Below are positions 33,901 through 41,900 of a stretch of DNA of 64,000 bases, one piece after another. The translations under genes were made by a program, and so were the position numbers. The notes beneath the pieces are model-generated. The model made no database searches. It was not told the origin of the DNA and saw nothing but the letters and a program-made list of their open reading frames with translations. Numbering within the stretch: the first letter of the stretch is position 1; the number at the start of each line of letters is the position of its first letter. Where the stretch lies: the NCBI GenBank assembly GCA_002379425.1, contig DFTH01000013.1, positions 1-64,000 on the forward strand, in the 5' to 3' direction. Origin of the DNA: Prevotella sp. UBA4217. Lineage in GTDB: Bacteria > Bacteroidota > Bacteroidia > Bacteroidales > Bacteroidaceae.

Positions 33901-35534
33901 TCGCCGATTTCCACCACGCCCTCGGGAATGCTTGTAGCCTTGCAGCCTCTGATAAGCACGCGTGTGTTTTTATCGTAGATGGCATTGTTCTGGGAATAAT
34001 ACGCCGTATTGCCTTCTTCCACCTCGATTGAATTCAGCGTAGAAATGTCAAAGGCATAACTCGCCAATTGTGTGACAGACTTCGGAATGAAGACAGAGGT
34101 GATGCTTGTACCAGAGAACGCCCCTATTTCAATGGCTTTCAGCGTTTTAGGCAGCACGATTTCGGTCAGTGTGAAACAATTGGCGAATTGCCAGTCGTTA
34201 AATGTATCATCAATGCAGTCATAGTTATCGTCAACATACTTCTGTCCGCCTACGATGCGGGCCTCTGAGAGGTCGAGTTTCGACAGACGGCCCTGATTAG
34301 GCCCACCATACTTATCGGCCGACATATCACGGAGCACGTCGATATCCTTACCGCCCACCACGCCGGTAACCTTCAGTCGGCTGATGCGATAGCGCTCGCC
34401 CTCGGGCAGCAGCGATGCCAACTGGCCCTGCTTTTCCACGTGCACCTCACGGAAACCGATTTCCGGCTTCAACGCGTCATCTTTGTCGTCGCCGTTGCCC
34501 AATGCAGGCTGGAGGCCCACGACGGCATTCTGTTTCTCCTTGAAATCTATGTCGCCGGGCTTCAGGTTGGTCAGTTCGAAATAACCGTCCATACGTCCGC
34601 CCCAGCCCCAGTTGACGTAGAACTTGCCGTCCTTATAGCCATGCAGCACAAAGGAGTGGCCTGCCTCACCGCTAAAGCCGCTGTAGATGACAGGGCGCCC
34701 TGCCTTGATCTCATCATAGAGCACCTGCTCCCACTCCTCGTCGGAAAACTCCTCGCGGCCCAAGAGATTGGCACCCTTACTGAAATTGAAGATGGAGATG
34801 AGTGCGCCGGGAATATTACCCGAAGTGGCACTTGACTCGCCAATGTCATATTTCATCGACACGGCCTGACCGCAATAGCGCATGAGCCAGGCGATGTCGT
34901 CGTCGTTCATGCCAAACCAGTTGAACTTGCGGGCCGGCAGCAACTCAAGGTTGATGCCGTGCTCGGTGGTATATCCAGCCACTTCGCGCACGTTATGGAG
35001 CGGCCACTGGAGGTAGTTCACCACCTGGGCCATCGCCGTGGCCACACAACCGGTCAGCGTCTTCATGCCATTCACTTCCGGGCAGTGCTGCTGATAGATG
35101 CCGGTCTGGTCCCACTGGGTAGTGAGCAGGGGAATGAGTTCGGCCTTGGCATCACCTCTGGTGGCAGCACGACGGTCGGCTGGCTGGTTTCCCAGCGAGC
35201 GGGCGACCTCGGCATAGTAGTCGAAGAGCCATTTCACATTGTCGGGCGCCTGCGAGAGATCGAAACTGCCCCGCTCGGCATAGCCAAGCACCTCGGGCAT
35301 CTGGTCGTTGCCGGCGATGACCACGAAACCGCCGTTTTTCTCGGCATTAAACACGTAATAGGCTGGAGCCGTCGCCGAGGCGCCACGCGCCATGCTGCGG
35401 TTCTGGACCTGCGTCAACTGTTTGCCCTTCATCAACTTCTGAGCCTTCTGAAGTGCCTGAGCTTCTGTTATCTCTCCTGCCTGCATGCTCAAGCCGAAAA
35501 AGAAGCTGACTAACAACAATGTAAGTTTTTTCAT
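30948..35534 (-). CDS. C10 (streptopain-like) protease fused to BspA-type LRRs and a thioredoxin-like domain
   Basis: 1528 residues from the ATG at 35534, with signal peptide (MKKLTLLLVSFFFGLSMQA). A Spi-C10 inhibitory prodomain precedes a C10 cysteine peptidase: catalytic Cys163 in LTGCVATAMAQ and His293 in GHSFVLHGY. Residues ~360-1080 hold BspA-like leucine-rich repeats, including three copies of DSRDNCNAIIETATNTL. Near 1250 a thioredoxin/Omp28-like domain shows a CxxC pair (EEATGTWCGWCARGI). The C terminus (GAWYSLDGRRVEAQ...GLYIHNGRKVVTK) is a type IX sorting-like tail. Inferred role: secreted protease and adhesin. Three unrelated domain types in one export cargo is unusual. Confidence 0.85.
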   Translation of the reverse strand: MKKLTLLLVSFFFGLSMQAGEITEAQALQKAQKLMKGKQLTQVQNRSMARGASATAPAYYVFNAEKNGGFVVIAGNDQMPEVLGYAERGSFDLSQAPDNVKWLFDYYAEVARSLGNQPADRRAATRGDAKAELIPLLTTQWDQTGIYQQHCPEVNGMKTLTGCVATAMAQVVNYLQWPLHNVREVAGYTTEHGINLELLPARKFNWFGMNDDDIAWLMRYCGQAVSMKYDIGESSATSGNIPGALISIFNFSKGANLLGREEFSDEEWEQVLYDEIKAGRPVIYSGFSGEAGHSFVLHGYKDGKFYVNWGWGGRMDGYFELTNLKPGDIDFKEKQNAVVGLQPALGNGDDKDDALKPEIGFREVHVEKQGQLASLLPEGERYRISRLKVTGVVGGKDIDVLRDMSADKYGGPNQGRLSKLDLSEARIVGGQKYVDDNYDCIDDTFNDWQFANCFTLTEIVLPKTLKAIEIGAFSGTSITSVFIPKSVTQLASYAFDISTLNSIEVEEGNTAYYSQNNAIYDKNTRVLIRGCKATSIPEGVVEIGEGAFASAGLKNIALPKSIKTIGTQAFSSNYDIRNLYIPASVEKIAQSAFFSCANLVSITVDKDNKKLDSRDNCNAIIETATNTLIQASNSTVAIPATVKALGDYAFARLGIRKLDIPETVSKMGQNVFEGTSIMTFIAHGATPLSIPNDAFGYLNPNTVLIVPDGSKAKYAAAPGWQDFKLEERAIVEASEFENQRICSVNLSSAGTLESAFPADRKSIIRELKVTGSINGKDFEFMRNLCGRNCPLSTIDLSEANIVSGEGTVANELPESALINTFSLENIILPKSLTAIGMFAFQDSGIREFVLPKNVTTIGRDIFYYADNLEVLSVEAGNPTFDSRDNCNAIIETATNTLRIGCRTTVIPESVTAIGEAALSGKRGLKEVKLPNSVTSIGWAAFWADEDLTTVKLSAGITDLGESPFGGCENITSFEIDPNNPKYDSRDNCNAIIETATNTLIQGFSTTKIPEGVKKIAAASFRSIFTLTEIEIPASVEKIEAEAFLYCNQLTKVVSHIRKPFTVSSMVFSGDNMKSAVLYVPYGTKAAYANTPGWDNFRKIVEMDYVEGEYAKYAASVATTDFGKAYAAVNSSVEVPVTLVGEGIEPVTNIDYTITTGSTTTEHHLDLPSPVSFMMTSEILVPLEADGALGSQDKTFKVTKVNGVANECTTENLSAKGQLVTLAKKPKVTAFVEEATGTWCGWCARGIPALALLNKIYGKNVITVAVHGGGNDDPMILDNYQLNVSGYPSCMVNRGETVDPYYGSNSKPFGISREVEAVHRSYVPAGIEVEASWANDNTIDVKTTTTFVEDVANANYRIGYLLVADGLKGTGDTWCQSNYYAGSSTTDENLAPLTKDESKMKNVSYNYVPVAAYEPFDGIEGSVPASIAQDAPMTHNYQIDITGNTRIQDKENLTVVALLIDKNDGKVVNAAKFSFNDKGGSGTGISDTTFQPESGAANGAWYSLDGRRVEAQPAKPGLYIHNGRKVVTK

Positions 35535-35625
35535 TTTAATGGTTTGATTAATATTGATATTCAGCGGGCAATGCAGCGATTTAGCGAGAGCCATGAAACA
35601 TGTTTCGATGGCCGGGCGTAAGCGT

Positions 35626-35700
35626 CATCGCGGCGTACGTCGCAAAGTTACGAAGAAAACGATTAACCTACGCATTTCTTCTCTTAAACTTTGTTAACCG
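35626..35700 (-). promoter_or_regulatory. Shared upstream cassette of the C10 protease gene
   Basis: Near-copy of 30096-30170. The minus-strand -7 box is TAACTTTG (35643-35650). Confidence 0.7.
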
Positions 35701-35717
35701 AGCCCTAAAACTCACCT

Positions 35718-35730
35718 CTGGGGGGGGGGG
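35718..35730. repeat. Homopolymer G run in a decayed copy of the palindromic element
   Basis: After cacctctg, 11 consecutive G replace the centre and second arm of the palindrome (copy 4). A G-run of this length can slip during replication and is also prone to sequencing or assembly error. Confidence 0.7.
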
Positions 35731-35732
35731 AA

Positions 35733-35860
35733 TTAATCTAGGTTTAGTTGCCTGTAATCTGGGTCTGAGGCTACATCCAGGCAGGGGCACTCTTTCTTGA
35801 GGTCTTTCAGCAGGAAGAGTATGGCGGCTTTCTGGGCCTCGGTGCGGGTGTAGGGCGTGC
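35733..35860 (-). pseudogene. Decayed amidase 3' fragment
   Basis: In frame: TPYTRTEAQKAAILFLLKDL, then CPCLDVASDPDYRQLNLD and stop. It matches the end of the amidase at 9744 (TRTPQQKAALWFLLKDLK...CPCFDARSEYSK) with the internal TGHRDF-containing segment deleted. No upstream domain exists. Confidence 0.75.
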
Positions 35861-35861
35861 C

Positions 35862-35927
35862 GGCAACGAGACCTACAGCCGTACGAACCACGTGATCGGC
35901 ATCGGCCTCGACTACAAGTTCTAACGC
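35862..35927 (+). pseudogene. 66-bp copy of the porin gene 3' end
   Basis: 64 of 66 bases match 24432-24497: the final codons of the OmpP1/FadL porin, its stop TAA and three following bases. It overlaps the sprA stop codon. The upstream part of the porin is absent here. Confidence 0.9.
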
Positions 35928-38900
35928 GTCAGTGAGAACTTCATGGATAGACCGAAGTCGCGCGTGGTGGTCGGGTAACTGCTACTGGAGAGAAGCGGGG
36001 TGTTGGTCTGCTGGTCGAAATAGGCAGTGAGGGTAAGCAGACGGCTCAGGGTGTAGTCGGCCATAAAGGATATCTTGATGGCACTATTACCACTCGAGGC
36101 AGAAGAGATGCCCGAGGCGATGTCACGCGTGATGGAAGCCTGGTCGCGGAAGGAGATATCGAGGCGCAGATTCAGGTCATGGTTCACGCCCGATCGACTA
36201 GAGGTACTGGAAGTACTTGACTTAGTAGGATCATCCGTCTTTTTTGACTTCCCTTTCGACTTCTGGGCTCCCTTGATCTTACGACTCATGGAACTGTTGA
36301 AAAGTCGGAAGTCGCGGATCTTATACCCCAGTCCGATGACCCAGTCGCGGCTGAGCGCCTCGTTGATCTGCACACTGGTCATCGAGAGGTTCAGCACACG
36401 GGTGGTGCGATACTCAATCTTTGCCGTGAGATCATTCTGGAAGGTGGCATCTACGCCCAGCAGGGGCGAGAAGGCCTCGTTGATGCTGACCGTCGAGACG
36501 TTATACATCGACGAGGGCTGCAGTCCGCCCGTCGTCTGGTCAGTGATGAAGCCCAGTCCGTTCATATATTCCTGCCAAGAACTATAGGAGGCGTAACTGC
36601 CCACGCTATAGACGCTCTTATAGGCGTGGTTGATGTTCAGGCTCTTGAAATAGTCGCGGATACCCTTCAACTTCGACAGTCCACTATAGCGGACAGTCCA
36701 GTTGGGCAGCATCCTCGTGATGGCGGGGAAGATGCTGAGCGACTTGCCTGCGCCCATGGTATAGGCGGAGAGGAACGCTGGCACCATCACGTCGGCGCTA
36801 TAGAGATTAACCTCACCGAACGTACCGGGTGCATCGGCATACTGGGCCTGTACACGCTGTTGGAACTCTGGCAGAAGAGCACAGAACTCATCAAAGACAC
36901 TGGACTGGTAGCCATTGGCCGCATCGCCAATGCCTGCCAGTGAACCACGGAGAGAGATGGTGGTCATGTTAAACGAGCCGCTATAGGTGGTAGGCCTTCC
37001 CGCGTACATATATTGAATACTCTTGGCACGGTTGTCAGTCCGCGAGGCATTCAGGTCGATCTTCAGGTCGCGCACCGGTTCGAGCACAGCCCTCACCTGC
37101 AGGTCGGTGTTACTGTTGACAGTGGCTGGACTGGCCACATTGTCGTTCATCAGCAGCCAGTTGTTGTCCAAGGCCTTGTCGATATAGTTATCACCGATCA
37201 TTCCAAAGGCGAAGTCGAGGCCTGGCGACATCACGCTCCCCGTGCGCTGTCCGAAGATATCCCCGACATTTGGCAGGAAGCCTGGCAGGAGCATGTTGTA
37301 CTGCTGACGATAACTGATGTTGATGGAGCGCACCATCATCAGCAGGCGCGCGATGCTCTGGGCGGGCTTGTACCATGCCATCTCCTCCCATGGTTTCTTG
37401 GTCGTAATGCTGAGTTTGATGCTCACCGTATCACGGTTCTTGATGAGAATCTTGTTCTGGTCGATGACCTTGTACTTGACATTGTAGGGCTTGCCGTCCT
37501 TCGTACGGGCGGTGACGATCAGTCGCTTGGAGTTCTTGTTATGGGCGACGGTGATGGTGGTATCGGCCTTGAGGGTTATCTCGCGCTGATAGGAGTTCTT
37601 CTTGACGAGAGGCTCTTCGTCTTTCCTAGGGGCACTAGGGGTACTAGGATTACTAGGATTACTAGAACTCCTAGAACTCCTAGCACTCCTAGGATTCCTA
37701 GATGTCCTTCCTGCGATGGCTTTCTTGAAGCGCTCATTGGCTTTCTTCAGGAAGGGCACGTGGTTGTAGAGCGTCTCCATGTTGAAACTGCCGTTGATGT
37801 TCAGGTTACGGTTGCTGGTGATGGTATTGCCAAGGGAGGTGCCGTCGTTACGCTGCGTACCACGTACCCATGTATAGCGGGCATTGTAGGAAGCATCACT
37901 GTTGACCCAGTCGAAGATGGGCAGTTTGTTCAGCGGCAGTTGGTAACTGGCCGTCACCTGCTGCTGATAGTCGAGAGGCGTACCCAGGTTCTTGATGCTC
38001 GTCCATACGGAGTCCTTCCAGGCCGAATACTGATCAGGATAGAGGTCCTTGTTCACAGGTGTATAGGGTTCCTCGATCTCTGCATGCGTAGCCGACTGGA
38101 AGTTGAAGTGCAGGTTCTTGGTGAAGTCCCAGCGGAGGGAGAAGTCACGGTTCCAGAGGAACTGCTCATTGAAGGTCAGTGGCAGGTTCTGGTTTTCCAG
38201 ACTCTCGAGGTCGCGCTCCTGCAGTTCATAATAGGAGCGTGTCAGTTCGGAGTTGATGGCGATGCTCTGCGGCAGGTAGTTCAGGCCGATGGCCTTGGGG
38301 AAGTTGAGCCATTTCGACTTGCCCTTCAGTTTCTTGAACGGTTCCCAGGTCTTATAGACAGGCGAATAACTATAGTTGATGGCCCCCCGCCACTGGTCAT
38401 CACTCTCATAGACGGTCGTCTCTCCCGAGGTGTAACGGTGGGCATGACTGTAACTGAAGGAGAAGTTGGCCGGGTCATAGGGCATCGGACTCCGCTTGGT
38501 CTTCAGGCCCCAGCGCATGTTGGAGAGCGAGAAGTTGGAGTTTGTGGTCTTGGTGACGGCAATCGACTCGATGCTGTCACGCTCATGCTGATCAACGGCG
38601 GCATCCAGGGCATCATCCAGTCGCATGTCCGTATCCATGGGGTTATAGCGAGGTCGTATCTCCTCTTTTGTCACGGAGTAATAGAGGGGCACACTGACCT
38701 TCGCCTTGTCGGGGAAGAACTTACCCAGTTCCAGTGAGGTGGTCACGCTATACTGTTTCTGCGTGTCGGTGGAGCGCTGCATGACACCCTCCTCCAGACC
38801 GCCAAAGCCGTCACTGACATACCGTCCTGCCAGGTTCAACGTGCCAAAGTCGGAGAGTTGCACGTTCATCGTGCCCGAGGCAGCCCATCCTCCCTCGTTG

Positions 38901-41900
38901 TTGGTTTCCAGCAGACGCAGTTCGTTGACCCACACCTCACCCGACTTCACCTCGCCCGAGATGTTCCTGACGCCAATCATCATCACCTTCACCTCGCCCA
39001 GCGTCGGATTACCCATCACGCTGATCTTATTGTTGGGACGGTCGGGGTCATAGTCGGTAAAGAGTTGGGTGAAGGAGCCAAGGCCTTGTCCCTTAGCCTG
39101 ATTGCGCAGTTTCTTCACACGGGTGAAGACGTCGAGACTGATATCGAGCATGTTCGCCTCAGGCCATACCTGCTGACGGTCTGCCGTCGCGTATTTGCTA
39201 TAGTCGCTACGGTCGGGGGTCAGCGAGAGGGGAATCTCGTACTCGTAGTAGTTGTTCTTATAGTCGCTACCCATGCGGACGAACACCGCCAACTGGTTGT
39301 CCCGTAAGTTGGTGGCGTCAGGCTCCAGGTGGTTGGCGTGTACGAACATCTGCATCCGCTTGTACTGCCGCAGGTCGAGGGTCGTGTTGCGATAGACGGC
39401 CTTCGACTCTCCGTGCTGCAGTTCCTTCACCACCATGTCGAGAGCCTGCTCATTGGCCTCCACGAGTTGCGGCTGTGAGGGGTCGGTGACACGCGAGATG
39501 CCCGGTGGCAACACGTAGTTCACTGGTGTCTTGTCATTGTTCTCCTCGATATTCACGGCACTCACCTCCATCGTACCTCCCTCGGCAGCGCTCGTATTGA
39601 GGCTCTGCTTATAGAGTCGCCACTCTCCACGGACGAGGTCGAGCGAGCCAAAGCGCAGTACGATGGGTTTCTGGAAGCCCGTCATGAACATACGCATGAA
39701 ACGGATACTGGTGAGGTCACTGATACTGCCCTGCTTATGCTCATATTCCGTGAGTGGGATACGGAACTGGTACCAGTTGACGCTGGTGGTGTCACCATTA
39801 CGGAGTTTCACGCTGCTGGTGCGCATGTCGGTGATGAAGCAGTCGGCAGGGGGCGCCCCGTTGCGGTAGGCATCCAGGATCTCGGGCGAGATGCGCACCT
39901 TGTACTGGAAATACCGCTCAAACTCGTTGAGGGTAAAGTCCTCGTTGATATCTTCCACATCTGGTCCGCTCTTATAACTGGTGTCGTAGGATTCCGTCTG
40001 CTGATCCGTATCAGGCGAGTTGCCCTGCGGGTTGTTGATCAGTTTATAACGGTCGAGGATACTGCGGCGCTCGTTGTCGTAGTCAGAGCCACGGAAGTAG
40101 TGGTAGTTATCACCGGCAGGGTCGTTGCGCCAGGCCTGGATGATACTGTCGTTGGTGATCACGCCACTGTTCACCACGGCATTAAGCCACTCCTGATAAG
40201 CACCAAACTGGCGCTCCTCGTCGTCGTTAAGTCCGTTGAAGCCCACATCCTGCAGTCGTCGTGACCCCGCTGACGTGGCGAAGGCGTATGTCTGCGTGGC
40301 CTGCTGAGGGATCTTACCCCACTGGGTAGTGGTGAAGGAACCGGTGCCATCAACAGGCATACCACTCTCATAGAACTTCTTGCCATCGTGCAGGATATCC
40401 TCGCTGATCTCGCCCAGGTCGAAATAGAGGTCACCACTATAGTCAGAGGCATTGCCTGCCTGACGGGTATAGATGAAGGGATCCAGCAACCAGAACTCGA
40501 TGTACTCGATGTTGGCCTGCTCGAAGTCGGTGGTCTCCAACTTACGCATCATACCGCCCCACTTGGTCTCGGGCTGCATCAGCGTACCGTCTGCATTGAT
40601 ATCACGGGTCAGGTTATACGGTCCGCGCTCCGAGGGATAGAAGGCCAGGTTGAGCACATCCTGCTTTGAGGTGGCACCGTTATAGGTGCTCTGCTGACGG
40701 TTCGGATAGAGTTCCTTCACAAAGACCTCGCGCACATAGTGGTTGGAGAGTTGTTCCAGGTCGCTCTTCAGATGACTCGGCGTGAGCGTGGAAGAGCGGC
40801 TGTTGAGGACAGGATCGACATAGTACCATGCCAGGCGGGCACGATTATAGCCGCTGGTCACACCTGTCTTGTCGGAAGACTCCACCAGGGTTGACGGTAC
40901 GCTCGAGAGCGTCCATGCCTGAGGACTCTTCACGCTGATATAGTTCTTTGTATTCTCAAAGTCGTCGATATAGGAGGCATCGTCCTGCGTACCACTGGCC
41001 GTACCGGCGATCAGTTGGGCGAATTCCCCCGTGAAGGAGATATGGGAAGGCTCCTTCACATGCAGGAAGGGAATCTTGTTGAGCATGGAGGTGAGCCACT
41101 GCGATTCCTGTTTCCAGTTCACATTCAGGCCCCAGAGGGTATTGCTCAGGGGTTCGGCTCCCATAGCCACCTTCGAGGTGAGTGCCTGTTCCGAGAGGCG
41201 CATCAGCGTACCGCCAATCTGGAAGTTCTTCGTGAAGTCATACTCCCAGTTCACACCCATCATCGTCTTGCGCTGCATGCCATAGTCGGTGTTCGACTCC
41301 AGCGACACGTTGACGTTCGTACCAGCATCGATGATGCTCTGGTTCAGGATGGTCACCTCACCAGCGGAATAATCCACCGTATAGTCTGAGCCTTCCGAGA
41401 GGACGACGCCACCGGCGGTCACCTCGACAGAGCCAGGGGGCACGTTATAGGCCCCGAGGGAGATGACATTGGCTGAAGAGCCCTTGTACTGTCCGACGAG
41501 GAGGAACTTGTCTTTCTCGGCATTCTGCTTCGCCACCGTCTTCGTGGAGTCATAGAGTTGGGTAAAGGCATATTTCTCGGCATCAGCCTCAGAGAGTCCG
41601 CCTGCCATGAGTTGTTTCTTCAGGAAACTGCCAAAAGGCTCCGAGGCAGGCAGGAACACACGGCCGTTGCTCACGGTATAGCCTTCCACGAAGTCGAAGT
41701 AGCCGTTGGGGTTCGTCTTGTTGTTATTGTCCAGCCGGTCACAGCCCAACAGTTTCAGGAGCGTCCTGCTCTTCACCTGCTGCTCGGGGATATAGGTCAG
41801 ATAGACGCCTGCCGTATCGCTCTGGTACTTGATATCGAGGCGGAACTTGGTCTTCTCAACGGTCGATGCCAGATAATACACGTTTTTCATCATCAGGCGC

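Noticed and set aside
37013..38737. Very long open frame antisense to sprA (574 codons)
   Set aside because: It is the opposite-strand shadow of a GC-biased coding gene; no promoter, no recognisable protein and residue composition typical of antisense frames.
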